From: Vanilla planifolia
Taxonomy: Eukaryota; Streptophyta; Magnoliopsida; Asparagales; Orchidaceae
DNA length: 64,000 bases
Reading direction: 5' to 3'
Assembly (NCBI GenBank): GCA_023846275.1
Contig: JAIUJO010000071.1
Span: 1,417,498-1,481,497, forward strand
This document shows positions 40,931-55,773 of this stretch, piece by piece (the first letter of the stretch is position 1; each line of letters opens with the position of its first letter). The position numbers and the translations under genes were made by a program. Under the pieces are notes generated by a model that saw only the letters and a program-made list of their open reading frames with translations, had not been told where the DNA came from and ran no database searches.

Positions 40931-43900
40931 GTTACACTCAATCACCATAATACATTGAAATGTAGCATTCCTATATAATTTGTTCTTTCTTAAAATTTTA
41001 TCTTTTGCTTTGTCTAAGTTGTGATGTAATTGTAAATCTCTGATTACATGATCACTATATTGCTTTAATTTGGTTATATTAAATTATTTAATATATCTCA
41101 TTTATAATTAGTTTTAATCTATAAAAATCAAAATAATAATTTATTATTTTTATGTTTATTTAATTTTGAAACTATGGTAATTCCAAGAGTAGATATGTTA
41201 GACATTCAAATATCATTAAACAAGTCTAGATGATCTCTAAACAATTAACTATTACTTTTAATATTTTCAAATATTATTTTGTATAATTATGGAATACTTT
41301 ATGAGACATTATGCATTGTACCCTTTTTTATCATAAAGGATGTTACCCTCAATCTACTTAGTATATTGAAATACAACTATCCCATAGAACATATGTCATT
41401 TATTCAAAGGCTTTACTTTAATTTGGTTATATTACTAAGAAACCTTAATTCTCCACTTTTTTTGATGTTTACATTGCTTTGATTTTATAATATTATATTG
41501 CTTCAATTCATCTTATTTTTGCTTTAATATAAATTTATTTTATTCAAAAGTAATAATTTTTTATTATTTATACTTATTTAATTTGATGGAGATAGAGCAA
41601 ACATCATTAGACTTATCTTAACAAGCTTTAGTCAATTAAATAGTTATTTATATTATTTTTTAAATATTTTCTAATTTATATTTTTTACATATTTTATGAG
41701 ACATTTTAATTTGTGCCTAATTTGAAGATGGAGCATGTTATACATGATCTTCTTAATGTCTTAGAATGTTGCTTTCTCATACAATTTTTCTCATACAATG
41801 TTGGTTTTTCATATAGATGTTTAAATTTTAATATAAATCAAATTAAAATTAAAATAATAATTTATTACCATTTATGTTTATATACATGTGTAATTCATTG
41901 TAATACAAATCGAGGTCAAATGGACAAGAGAGAAATGTTTGTCGTCTTCTTTTGTTGCACTCTTTCAAATTAAATATTTATTTTTGATATAAAATATTTT
42001 AATTTGTAGAGCTTGACACCTTTGGCAAAGAATTTTCATTCATATATTTTTTGATGATAATGGACTTTACACTTGATCTTCTTTGTATCTTATAATGCAA
42101 ATTGCCAACATTATTTATTTCATTTCTTCAAAGTTTTTATCTAATTTTGTTATATTACTATATTACTTAAATCTTCTTGTGAGTGAGCTTTACATCACTT
42201 TGATTTGGATATCCCATATTAGCTCAATTAATCTAATTTAAACTTAGAAATATATTTATCAAATATTAAAATAATATTTTGTTATTGCTTGTTCTTTTTT
42301 TTGATTAATTCATAGTAATTTCAAATACTACATATTAGACAAGAAACAAACATTATTGGACTATCTTGTCTGAGTCTACCAAATTAAATATTTTTAAAAT
42401 ATATTGTTTAATGTTTTATTATCTAGGGTTTGCCATGCTTTACGAGTTATTTCAATCTGTGCTGATGAGTCGATCAAGGATGCTACACTCAATCTCTTTT
42501 GTATCTTGTAATGCAGTTTTCTTGTATAATATATCTCATTTATATGAACTTTCCAAATTAGTTTTCATATATTGTGATTTAAATCAAAATCTCTTATCTT
42601 GAGATGAATTCATTGATTTGAATTGTTCATATTACATTTTTTCAATCCATCTAATTTTATTATTAATAAATATGTACTTAGTATTAAAAAAAAATTTATT
42701 ATAACATTAGCTTATTGTTTTTGTTAAATTATTGTAACTCCAATTAAAGTATGAATGAGATTAAACAAACATCATTGGTTTCGTCTAATTTTCTTCACAT
42801 GTGACCTTTATAGCACTTTGATTTTACTAGATTACATTACATTAATTACTATATTTTTTCATATAAAAATAATAATTTATTATTATTTATATTTTTTTTG
42901 GAAGTTTCCATCGAGATGAAGTAAATGTCATTAGTCTAGTCTCGAAAAGCTTTATCAAATTAAATATTTATCTTTGTATGATTCGATATTACATGTTGTA
43001 TGGCTTTGGTATACTTTATAAGATTTTTTTATTTGTATCTATTTTAAGTATCAATGATGTTACAATTGATAACCTTAGTGTCTTACAATCTGTTGTTTCC
43101 ATATATTTGATCTCATTCTCCTCTTGTGCAACATTTGCAGCACTTTGATTTTCTTATATTATATTCCTTCATATTTTCTTATTTCATCTTAAATATTTGT
43201 TTATTTATTATTAAAATAGTAATTTATTATTTTTTATGTTTATTTAATATGATGATTCATACTAATTTGAAATAAGTTTTGATTGAGATGAAAGATATGT
43301 TGCTGGAGACATTTGGCCATCTCTATCCAATTATGCATCCACTCTTATCATTTTAGTGGCATGGATTGCAAGTCTTATGTAAAATTTATCGCCTTATTCT
43401 ATTTTTTATGTTTGATTTTTTTTATTACTATATTTGATAATCTTCTCACATTTACCTATACATGGCTTTGAGTTGGTGAAATTACATTGCTATAATTTAC
43501 AACAATTTTTCTTTAATATTTACCATCTTAATATTAAAGCATTGTTCGATTGAGAAAAATCAAACGTCGATTGGCTCATGTTGCAGGCAATATCAAAATT
43601 AATTTTTTTTTTTTTAATTTTTATATATTTTATTTTCTAGGACCTTGAAATGTTTCATGAGATATTTTGATTAATGATGAAGCATGTTACACTCAATCTC
43701 TTTAATATCTTAGAATATATGAATTAAATTTAACTTGTCTCATTTCTTTAAAACTTTTAATTAGATTTAGCTGTGCCACCATGAAAGCATAATTTACCTT
43801 TTGTGTGACCTTTACATTGTTTTTATTTTAATACTTTTTGTTGAATCAGTCTATATTATTTTAGATTTAAAATATATTTACATAAAATTAAAATAATATT

Positions 43901-44280
43901 TTATTATTACTTATGTTTTTAATTTTGGAAATTCGTAGTAATTCCAGGTTAGGTCATAATGAGACAAAACAAAGTCAATGGATTGATCGTAGTGTGCTTT
44001 ATCAAGTTAAATATTAATAAATATATTTTTTAATATTTTTATTTTTATTATTTTGTATTTTTTATGAGACATGTTGGCTTGTCCCTAAATATATTATTTA
44101 AGATACTACAATGAATCTTCCAATTACCTTGAAATACTTCTCTTTAAAATTTATCTCATTTCTTTAAATTATTTTTTTTTTTCTGTTATTGTAGTACTTA
44201 ACTCTAATTCTCCCACAATGTGACCTTTATCTCAATTTAATTCTGATAAAGGTACAATGATTCAGTTGATCTCATTTAAA

Positions 44281-44366
<86 letters not shown>

Positions 44367-44866
44367 AAAATAATAATTTTATATTATTTATACTTTTTAA
44401 TGAATTAGTTTATTTCCTTTTATATTATTTTTGTGATTGAAGTTATTTAGTTATATCATTCTTAATATATTGAAATACAATATTCTTGTATAATTTATTA
44501 CATTATGTTTTCTTCAAAATATGTTTCTTTATTTGGGTCCTTTTGGTATAAAAATCTTAATTCCTTCCTGTTTGACCATTCCATGTCGTTCAGTTATTTA
44601 TGTTATATTACTTCAATTTATCCCAACTAAGCTTCACCAAATAATGAATATTAAAGAAAATCATTATTGTTATTTATCCTTTTTCAATTATCCAATTCAT
44701 GAAAATTCCTAACAAAGTGCGATGGAGACTAAACAAAACTCATTAGACTACTATTGATGAGCACGATGTCATTAAATATACCCTTTAAATTTTAAATAAA
44801 TTTTCTTTTAGTTTTAACATGGTTTGTGAATCATTTTTATTCCAACATGCATAGATAATTTAAAAT
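40931..44866 (+). repeat. Satellite block R4: irregular copies
   Basis: Anchors fall at 40,931, 41,342, 41,737, 42,065, 42,482, 43,059, 43,686 and 44,105. The spacing is disturbed. The 41,737-42,065 copy is short (328 bp). Truncated copies lie near 42,778-42,800 (GGTTTCGTCTAA joined to ttttcttcacatgtgacc), 43,335-43,365 (CAATTATGCATCCACT joined to cttatcattttagtgg), 43,530-43,550 (TTAATATTAAA joined to gcattgttcgattgag) and 44,395-44,465. The longest TA microsatellite of the window interrupts the copy at 44,284-44,361. Nothing but satellite is visible. Confidence 0.8.
44284..44361. repeat. Long TA microsatellite (about 78 bp)
   Basis: This uninterrupted alternating A/T run is the longest simple repeat in the window. 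It follows gatctcatttaaacta and precedes tttgttaaaataataatt, so it replaces the AATATATATTTACTTAATAT region next to the hinge. Its true length may be affected by sequencing or assembly slippage. Confidence 0.96.
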
Positions 44867-47800
44867 CCTACACTCGATCTTCTTAGTTTCTTGAAATTTA
44901 AGTTTCCAAAAAAATTATCTTATTAATTAATATTTTTTTTTAATTGGTTGACTTTCAATGTAACTCTAAACCTCCTATTATATGACCCTTACATCTATTT
45001 GATATAATTATATTACATCACATTAATTTGTCTCTTTATTTCTTTGATATAAATCTATTTAATATTAGAATAAAAATTTACTTTTATTTATTGCTTTTAA
45101 TTCAATAATTTTTTATAACTATAAATAATGTCTATCTAAGATGAAGAAATATGCCTCCTCAAAATGAGCTTTATCTAATTAAATATTCATTATATTTCTA
45201 AATTTTTTAATTTTTGATTTTGAATGTTTCACAATACAATTTAATTTATACATAATTTAAGGATAAAAACTGAGACACTCTCTTTAGCTTCGTAGAATGT
45301 AGCTTTCTCGTAAAAGTTATCCCGTCATTTGAATTTTTGGCTTTGATATGTTTTTATTGCAATTTAGTCCAAAACCTCTGCTCATTTGACCTTTACATCT
45401 CCTTGATTTGTTTTATATTAAATTGCTTAGCGTTATCATATTTTAGATCTAATATGTGTTTACTTAACATTATACTTACCTTGTCAATTCATAGTAATTC
45501 CAATGAGGTCTGGTTGACATGGAATAAATTTCATTAAACTTGTTTGAATAATCTTTATTCCAAACTAAGTCTGATGGATATGGAACAAGCATCATTAGAA
45601 TTTCTTCCACAAGATTTTATCCAAACAAGTATTTAATTTTATAATTTAAATATTTAAATTCCTACATTTTTACATTCTCTATGACATATTATAATTAATA
45701 GCTATATTTAGGATCGATAATGTTGAAATTGATATATTTATTATCTTATAATGCAATTATCTTGTACAATTTATGTCATTTTTTCAAATTTTATTTTTAT
45801 TTGGTTATATTACTATGTAACTCCAAATCTCTTCTTGTTTGACCTTTAAATGTCTTTTATTTGGTTAACTACATTGCTTGAAATTATCTCATTTTTATTT
45901 TAACATATATTTACTTCATTTTATGTAATATTTTATAAATTATTTCTTAATTTAATTTTGCATTTTATGGTAATTTTGAACAAGGCTGATTGATATGGAA
46001 AAAGGTTTTACTCATCTCAACAAGCTCTAACCAATTAAAGTTTTTTAAAAAAATTTTTAAATTTTTTTCTATAGTTTTTGCATGCTTTAGAAAATATTTT
46101 AATTCAAACCAAATTTGATAAACAAGAATATTTCCCTTGAACTCCTTTGTACCATGGAATTCAACATTCATGTGAAATTAATCTCATTTCTTGAACTTTT
46201 TTGCATTGATTTGGTTATAGTAATGTGAAACGATAATTCTCTTGACAAGTTACCTCTACGGCACTTTATTTTTTATATATTGCATTGGTCTAATTCAACT
46301 CATTTCAACAAAAATTTAAATTTTCTTTATATTGAAAAAATAATATATTATTATTTTTTTAATTATTTCAATAATTTGAAGTACTTCCAAATGGCATCTG
46401 ATAGTGTTGAAACAAAGATCACTGCACTCATCTTGATTATCTTTATCGAATGTAATATTTTGATTGAATTTTAAACATTTTTTATCATAAGATTTTGCAA
46501 GCTTGAAGAGAATTTTTATTGATTTTTCATTTAATAATCAAGAATGTTAGGCTTGATATATTGTTTACCTTAGAATTAAACTTCATTTACAATTTGTCTC
46601 ATGTTTTCAAATTTTTTGCTTTGTTTTTGTTCATTTACTATGTAATTTTAAAGATCTTATAGTGTGGCATTACATCATTTTTATTTGTTTATGTCACATT
46701 ATTTCAATTTATCTAATTTTTGCGTTGGTATTAGATTATTTAAAAAAAAATAATATTTTATTATAATTTCTTGTTATACAATTTTGTTATTTGTAGAAAT
46801 TCTAGATGTCAGTGGACTCTTCTTGATGAGTTCCATTAAACTAAAAAGTTGTTTTTATCTTTTAAAAGCTTTTCTTAACTGGATTGAATAATGTGAAGCT
46901 AAAGATTTCAATTTTTGCATGATTTAATATTAGAGGATTTTGCACTCATTCTCTATAGCACTTTGTCATAAAATTTTCCTAGGCAATGTAACTTATTTCT
47001 CCAAAGGTTTTTCTTTGGTTTGGTTATGATACTGCAAAACTCTAGCTTTCCTCACATTTGACCTTTATGTCTCTATGATTTAGTTATACTTCAATGATTT
47101 AATTCATCTCAATTTTGCTTTAATATAAGTTAACAATAAATTCATTATATTTAAAGTTTTTAACTTTGTTAATTCACAATAAATTCAAATGAGGTCTAAT
47201 AAAGAAAATAAAACGTATCACTAAACTCATCACAACTGGCACTTCCTTTTGAACACTTATTTTTTATATTTTTAATTTTTTTTTTATTTTTAAGGATTTT
47301 GCTATCTTTTGTAAGGATTTTTTTATCTCTACCTAATTTGATGATGGAATACGTTGCACTCAATCTTTGTGGTATCCTGGAATGTAATTATCTCAAATAA
47401 TTTATTTCATTTCTTTGATATTTTTGCATGGATTTCATTATAACATAATTAAAATCATATTTTCTTATCATGTGACCTTTATAATGCCTTGATTTCGTTA
47501 TGTTATATTAACTCTATTTATTTTATTTCAACTTCAATATTTATTTACTTAGTTGTAAATTAATAATGTATTACTACTTATGCTTGATTGTTTTAGCAGT
47601 TCAAACTAATTCCAAATGATGTCTAACGAGGGGGAAACAAATTTCGTTGGGCTGACTCGATGTGCTCTATCAAATATAAGAATTATTTTAATTTTTCTAA
47701 ATATTTAATTTTTTATGGTTTTTGTATGCTTTGTAAGACATTTTTAGTTTTATTTTATTTCATAATAAACGATGTTAGGTGTAAGCTACTTAGTGTCTTG

Positions 47801-50203
47801 GAATTCATCTTTCTCGTACAATTTATTTTATTTGTTTAAATTTTATGTTTTGATTTGGATATTTTAATTTGTAACTATAAACCTCCATTAACATTACATT
47901 TAATATATATTTACTAAATATTAAAAAAAGAATGTATTATTACTTATTCTTATCTAATTTTGTAATTCATAATGATTCTAAACAACATGCAAATGAGACA
48001 AAACAAATGATATTAAACTCACATCAATAACCTCAATCGAACAAAATATTAATTTTATTTTTTTAAAATATTTTACTTTCTAAGATTTTAGGTCTCATTA
48101 CTAGATATTTTTATTCAAACCTGATTTTACAAAGGATAATGTACACTCCATCTGGTTAGCATCTTGGATTGTAACTTATCAAAAAAATTTATCTAATTTC
48201 TTCAAAATTTTTATTTTGATTAGCTTATCTTTTTATGGAGCAAAAAGTCTCATATCATGTGACCTTTATGTCACTTTAATTTAAGAAAATTAATTACATT
48301 AATTTATCTTATTTAAGATTTAATATATGTTTGCTTAATATTAGAATAATAATTTTTATTAGTTATGTGTATTTAACATTGTAATTCATCTTATATCTAA
48401 ACCAGGTCTGATCAAGATGACACAATGGCCATTAAAATGATCTTGATAAGCTCCATCAAATTAATTATTCTTTTTTATGTTTTAAAATATTTTATTTTAT
48501 ATTGTTTTGGAATTTCATACAAGATATTTCGATTTGTTCTTGGTTATTGATCAAGGTTCTTAGGATAGATCTATTTAGTATTGTAGAATGCAATTTTGTT
48601 GTATAATATATCTCACCTTTTTTCAAATTATTTCCTTCAAGTTTGTTAGATTACAATGTGCTTCTCATTGGATTACTACATGTCTTTAATTTTGTTATAA
48701 TATATAGTTTCAATGTATCTCATCAAAGCTTTTATAATTTTTTAAAATTTAAATAATTAATGGTTCTTTTTTACATTATTTAATTTAGTAATTTGTAGTA
48801 ATTGAAAAAAGACCAATTAAGAACAAATTAAATATACCATTTTTAGATATCCCATTAAATATACCATTTTTAAATATACCATTAGACTCCTAAGAAAAAT
48901 ATCTACACAATTAAATATACCATTTTTAAATTTTGAAAGAATTTTTTTCTTTTATTTTGGTATGCTTTATGACACATTTGAATCACACCAGATTAGACAA
49001 TTGATGATGTTGAACTTGATCTTCATTGTAACATGGAATTCAATGTTCACATAAAATATGTCTTATTCATTTATATTTTTTTATCTTTGTTTTTATTTAT
49101 ATTATTATATAACTCTAAATGTCTTCTCATGTGACTCGCACATGTCATTGAGTACATTATGTTACATTGCTTCAATTTATCTCTTTTCAGCTTTAAAATT
49201 AATTCACTTAATATTAAAATGAAATTTTCTTTTTGTTTATTTTCTTATTCAATAATTTTCTATAATTCCAAATGAGGTCCAATCAAGATGAAAAAAATGA
49301 AATTCGACTCATCTTGATGGGCTATATAGTTAATTAATTTAAATATTTTTAACTTCTTGGGGTTTTGCAAGCTTCACAACAAAGTTTAATTAATGCTTGA
49401 TTTAATGATAAAAATGATATATTTGATCTCCTTAGTATTTTAGAGAGTAGTTTTTCCATAAAACTTATCTTATTCATTCATGGTTTTTTCTTTAATATGT
49501 TGTATTACAATATAATTCCAAATCTCCTCTTATTTCACCTTTAGACGTCTTTGATTTGGTTATCTTATAATGCTTTAATTTATCTTATTTGAACTTTAAT
49601 GTATGTCCACTTAACTTTACAACAATAATTTATTTTTATTTATGCTTATTTGCTTTTGTGATTCATAACAATTACAAATGAGTTATGATTCAAACAAACA
49701 AATGTTGTTTCTCTCTCCTCGATGAGCTTTATTTAATTAAATTTTTATTTTTATAATTTAAGTATTTTTTCTTGTCTTTTTTTACAACTTATGAGACATT
49801 TTAGTTCATAACTTATTTGATATTCAAGGATATTATACTCAACCTCCATCGTGACTTGGAAAGCAACTTTCCAATACAATTTATGTCATTTCATTAAATT
49901 TTTCACTTGCATTTATTTATATTACTATATAACTTTAAATCTCCCCTACCTTGACCTGTAGAGGTCTTTGATTTTTTTATTTTACATTGCTTCAATATAT
50001 CTTATTTTATTTTTAATAATTATTTTATTTATATTAAACTAATAATGTATTAATATTTGATATATCTTAATTTTTAGTTCATAATAATTCCAAATGAAAT
50101 TCGACCAAGATGAAATAGATGTCATTAGAAAAGACTTAATTAGCATTATACATTTAAATGTTAATAAGATATTTTGATTATACTTGATTTGATGATTGAT
50201 GAA
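44867..50203 (+). repeat. Satellite block R5: regular copies
   Basis: Anchors fall at 44,867, 45,272, 45,722, 46,130, 46,546, 46,939, 47,353, 47,774, 48,141, 48,556, 49,009, 49,419 and 49,832. The intervals are mostly 393-421 bp. The 45,272-45,722 copy (450 bp) contains a partial second pass through the gatctggttgacatgga / gtctgatggatatggaac region (about 45,505-45,590), a local duplication of the CATTAGACT-side segment. The 48,556-49,009 copy is lengthened by the microduplication listed at 48,828-48,928. Confidence 0.82.
48828..48928 (+). repeat. Local microduplication inside one monomer
   Basis: The motif TTAAATATACCATTTTTA occurs three times (starting near 48,829, 48,855 and 48,911), with a further AAATATACCATTAGACT at about 48,873. 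Normal copies have one such segment (TTAAATATTCATTTTTA), plus a CATTGGACT segment upstream. The ATACCATT start shared by the two segments suggests that misaligned copying between them produced the extra units. Confidence 0.8.
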
Positions 50204-53200
50204 ATCACACTCGATCACCTTAAATTCTTGCAAAGTGGATTTCTTATGGAAATTTATCTTATTCTTTCAAATTGTCTACTTTTATTTGGTTATATTGAAA
50301 TGAAGCTCCATTTCCCTTCTCATGTGATCATTATTACTTTTCTTTCATTTGATCATATTTCATGATTAATTTATCTCATTTCTCCTTTAATAAATATTTA
50401 ATTAATATTAAGATAATTTGTTTTTGTTGTTGTTGTTTATTACTTTTTTATAGTTTGAGATAATGCCAAACTATGTCTAATAGTGATTAAACCAATGTTA
50501 TTGGATTTCACATGAGCTCATTTTAATTAACTATTTTTTTGTAATTTTAAATATTTAAATTCCTAGGTCTTTTGCATAATTCATGACATATTTTAATTCA
50601 TACATTATTTGACAAACAATGATGTTATGCTTGATCTACTAATTATCTTGAATGCGACACCAAACAATTTATCTCATTTGTTTAATTTTTTTGCTTTGAT
50701 TTAGTTATATTATTATGTGATTCTATGTCCCAAGAAATTTGATAATTATATATCTTTGATTTGGTTACGTTATTATTTTTCGAATTATCTCATTCCAGCT
50801 TTAATACATATATATATTTTTTAAATAAATACTTTATTAATTTTTTATTTTTTTGGTGGTTCACAAAATTTTCAAACAAGGTCTGATAGACAAACAAAAT
50901 CTCATTAGAGTTGTCTTGACAAGCTCTACCAAAATAAAATAATTACTTTAAAACATTACATATTTTATTTTATTTTTTGATAAGCTTTATGTGACATTTC
51001 ATTTTGTATATATTTTGATAAAAATAATATGTTACACTCTATCTTTTAGTACCTTGGATTAAAATTTCCCAAATAATTTTTCTCTGTTCTTAAATTGTTT
51101 GAGATTTCTTTGTTTGTAATACAACGAAACTCTAATTTCATTATTGTTTGATTCTTACATTGCTTTGGCTTAGTTATATTATATTACTTCAATTTTTCTC
51201 ATTTTAAACATATTATTTTTTTATTTAATATTAAAATAAAGAATTATCATTATTTATGTCTAATTATTTTGGTAATTAATAGTAAATTTAAGCAAGGAAC
51301 ACTGTTGGTAAAATAATCATTATTGTACTCGTCGAAAAGAGATTTACAAAAATAAATATTTTTTTCAAAATTTTGAATTTTATTTTGAGAGATTTTGAAA
51401 GCTTTATGTCATTTTTATTTATACATAATTTAATGATAAAGAATAATACACTAGATTTATTTCATATCTTATAGTTAAAAACTCTTATAAAATTTAAATC
51501 ATTTTTCAAATTTGTGGCTTTTTTTGTTTATATTATTGTGTAATAATAAATATCCTATAGTGTCATCTCAACGTTATTTTTATCTTTTATGTTACATTGC
51601 TCTAATTTATCTCATTTCAATTTTATCATATGTTTACTAAATATTAAAATGATAATTTATTATCCTTTAGTCTTATTGGCTTTGGTGATTCATAGTAATT
51701 TCAAAACAGATCTAATTAAGATAATGAAAATCATTGAATATTTTTCAATCTATTCTACCTCAGCAAATTTTTATTATTATATGTTTAAAACGTTTTTGTT
51801 ATTTTATTTCATGCTTTGCCATATTTTGAATACTAATTGTTTTGATGAATGCGAATGTCACACTTGAATTATTTTGCATCTTGAATTCTACTTTCTTATA
51901 AAATTATCTACTTTTGTAAAATTTTTTATTTTTAATTTGTCATATTATTATGAAACTCTAATTCTATTATCATGTGACCTTTACAAAAATTTTATTTAAT
52001 TAAATTACAATGCTTCAATTTATCTCATTTGAACCTTAATATAAATTTTCTTGATTTTAAAATATTAATTTATTATTTGCTATTTTTAATTATTTTATTA
52101 AGTCATAGTAATTGAAAATGTGGTACCATCAAGATGAAAAAAATCATGGAACACATCTTAATTAGATCATTACAATTTGAGATTCATTTTTTAAATTTTA
52201 ATTCTTTTATTTTCTAAGGTTTTATGAGATTTTTTTTGCATACTAGATTTGACCATTAAGAATGTTAGACTCCATCTTCTTGTTATCTTGAATTAAAGTT
52301 TTTGTAATTTTTTATTGATTTTTTTTAAAACATTTTTTTTATTTCATTATATTACTTTGCATTTTTAAATCTCTTCGAGCATGACTTTTACATCGCTTTT
52401 ATTCGTTGATTTTACATTTCTTCAATTTATCTCATTTCAGCTTTATAATATGTTTAATTAATGTGAGAATAATAATTTGTTATAATTTACTCTAATATAA
52501 TTTTGTGATTTAAAATAATTCAAAACTTCATCTAATCGTCACAAAAAGACACCGTTACACATGTCTTGACAAACTCCATAAAATTTATTTTTTTTCAAAT
52601 ATGTTAATACTTTTTAAATGGAGTTTCCATATGAATTATTAAGCATTTCATTTTGTATTTAATTTAATCATAAAGGATGTTCACCTAGATCTCCTTAGTA
52701 TTTTGGAATGCAACATTTCCATTCAAGTTATCTCTTTTCATAAAATTGTTTTCTTTGAAATGGTTGTGTGATGATGAAACTCTAATTTTCCTCTCATTTA
52801 ACATTTGTATCACTTTGATTTAATTATATTACATTATTTTAATTTATCATATTTTATCTTTAACACATTTTAATTTGAAATTAATTATATTTACATATTT
52901 TAAGTATTGTAATTAATAGTAATTCATGAGTAAGTTCTATGAAGATAAATGAAATGCCATTGGACACTTCTTGACGAGCTCTATCTTATTGAATATTGAT
53001 TCTTATATTTTTTCCATATTTTATTCTCAAGGACTTTTCCATGTTTTATAAGGCATTTTGATTATTACTCTATTTGATGATTGAGGATATCACACTTGCT
53101 CTCTTAATATCTTGGAATATATCTATTGCATACAATTTATCTTATTTCTTCAATTTATTTTTTATGTGGTTATGTTATTATTAAACACAAATTCTTCTGT

Positions 53201-55773
53201 CATTTGATCTTTATAATGCCTTGATTTCATTATGTCATATTAGTTAAATTGATCATATTTAAACTTCAATATATATTTAGTTAAAATATAAAACATTGGT
53301 CTTACATGGTAGCTCTATCAAATTAGAGATTTATTTTAATATTTCTATATTTTTTAAGGTTTTTGGCATGCCTTGCAAGATATTTTCACTTGTATCTAAT
53401 TTGATGATAAAAGTTGTTATGTTTGAGCTCCTTAGTGCCTTTGGGATGCAACCTTCCTATATAATTAATCTTGTTTCTTTAAATTATTCCCTCTGATTTG
53501 CTACATTACTATGTAACACTAAATCTTCTATTATGTGCCCTTTAAATGTGTTTGATTTTGTTATATTATAATGGTTTAATTTCTTTGTTCTAGTTTTAAT
53601 ATATATTTACTTAATATTAAAATAATAATGAATTACTATTTATTCTATTTTTTATTAATTCTCAATTAATCTAAATAAGATATGATTGAGATGAAGCAAA
53701 CATCATTAGACTAAGCATAATAGTTCTCCATGCATCTAACTTTACTTTTTAATATTTTTTCTTTCTAGGATTTTAGCATGCTTTACAAGATCGTTTGATC
53801 CAAACCTAATTTAATCGTCAAGGATGTTACATTTGATCTTCCTTAGTATCTTAAAAATTTATTTTGTCACATAATTTTTTTAATTTCTTCAAACTTTATA
53901 TTTGATATGATTATATTGTTATCAAACACCAATTCTCCTATCATGTGAGCTTCATATCACTTTGATATATTTTTTCTTAATGTTAGAATAGAAGTTGATT
54001 ATTATTTATTTGCCCTTAATTTTTTAATTCATAGAATAACCAGAAAAAGCATGATAGATAAGAAACAAATGTTGATCGACCACACTCAATAAGCTTTACT
54101 AAATTAATTTTTTTTTAATATTTTATAATATTTTAGTCTTTATTATTTTGGCATGTTTAATGAGATATTTTTATTTGATCTTTATTTGATGTTCGAGGTT
54201 GCTATGCTACATCTTCTTAATGTTTTAGAATGCAACTATTGTTCATAGTTTATCTCCTATTATTAAAATTATGTTTCTTAATTTTGTTATCTTACTATGT
54301 AAATTAAATTTGATTTTACATTGATTCAATCTAACATATTTAACCTTTAATAAATAGTTATATTAAATAAAAAATTATTGTTATTTATGTTTACTTAATT
54401 TTATAAATTGTAGTAATTCCAAAATTATCTTATAAAGAAGAACAAATTATCATTGGACTCATTTAGATGAGATCTATCTAATTAAAAATAAAATTTAATA
54501 ATTTTAAATAATTTATTTCTTTAGATTCGGCTTATTTATGGGAATTTTGATTAATACAATATTACATCATTGAAGAGTTACACTCAGCCATTTTAGTATC
54601 TGACAATTCAAATTTATTGTAACATTTATCTTATTACTTAATTTTTTTTCATGTAATTATGTTGCTTTGTAACCCTAAATGTCCTCTATTGTGACCATTA
54701 CATGTCTTTGATTTTAACATATCATAATTTCTCAATTTGTTTCTTTTGATCTTTTATTTAAATATACTTAATATTAAAATAAAAAGTTATTTTTATTTAG
54801 GTTCTTAATTTATTAATTTGTAATAAATCCAAATGAGGATTATTTGAGACAAAACATGTTTCTACACTCATCTTCATGAGCTTTATCTAATTAAATATTA
54901 ATTATTATATTTTAAATTTTTTTTTAAGATTTTTATATGCTTCATTGGGTTACAAAATCTTTACTTAGTTTAGTGATTTAAATTGGAACACTTGATCTCT
55001 TTAGAACATTTGAATGCTACTTTTTATGAAAATTTATCACATTCATTCAAATGGTTTTCTTTGATATGTTATATTACAATGGAACTCAAAATCTCATCTT
55101 GTTTGACTTTTTCATGTCCTTGATTTGGCAAATTATGTTGCCTCAATTTATCAAATTTCAACTTTAATATATAGTTACTCAATATGATAATCATAATTTA
55201 ATTTTGATTATTTCTATTTACTATGGTGATTCATAATAATTCATTTTCATATTATTAAATTTTTTTTAATGGTTTTTTCATGTCTTACGACACATAGATT
55301 TGCAACTTTTAGGTGGTCAAGAAAGTTACATTAAGTCTCTATAGTGCATTGGAGTGCAAGTTTCTTATACAAATTATAAAAATGTTTTTTATTTTTTGCA
55401 TTAATTTTCTTATATCACCATGTGGCTCTAAATGTCCTCTTGCTTGACCTTTAAATTATCATTGATTTGGTTATGTTACATTATTTCAATTTATCTTATG
55501 TCAACTTTATGTCATTTTGACTGATCTCATTTCATTTTTATTATTTATTTAATTAATATTAAAAAAATTAATATATGAATTCTTATTTACATTAGTAACT
55601 CATAGTAATTTTAAACAACATTCAATATAGATGAAACAAACTTTGTTAGACTTGTCTTGATCATATCAAATCAATTAAATAATCTTTTAAAAATTTTTTT
55701 AAATAATTTAATTTATAGTTTAACATGTTTTAGGAGATACTTCGATTTTAAACCAAATTTGACAGTCGAGGAT
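50204..55773 (+). repeat. Satellite block R6: most regular stretch of the right arm
   Basis: Anchors fall at 50,204, 50,624, 51,031, 51,445, 51,856, 52,264, 52,679, 53,089, 53,416, 53,825, 54,201, 54,587, 54,986 and 55,325. Eight consecutive copies from 50,204 to 53,089 are spaced 407-420 bp and suit consensus building. Short copies end at 53,416 (327 bp; ttagttaaaatata joined directly to aaacattggtcttacatggt near 53,290) and 55,325 (339 bp; GATTCATAATAATTCA joined to ttttcatattatt near 55,240). These two deletions have different end points from those in the left arm. Confidence 0.83.

Noticed and set aside
44284-44361. TA run as promoter TATA region or replication origin
   Set aside because: It is a simple-sequence expansion inside a satellite copy, with no adjacent gene or other origin signature.
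45965-46171. 68-codon minus-strand frame in the right arm
   Set aside because: It covers an ordinary monomer from the GGTAATTTTGAACAAGG region to past the anchor at 46,130; nothing in the peptide is recognisable.
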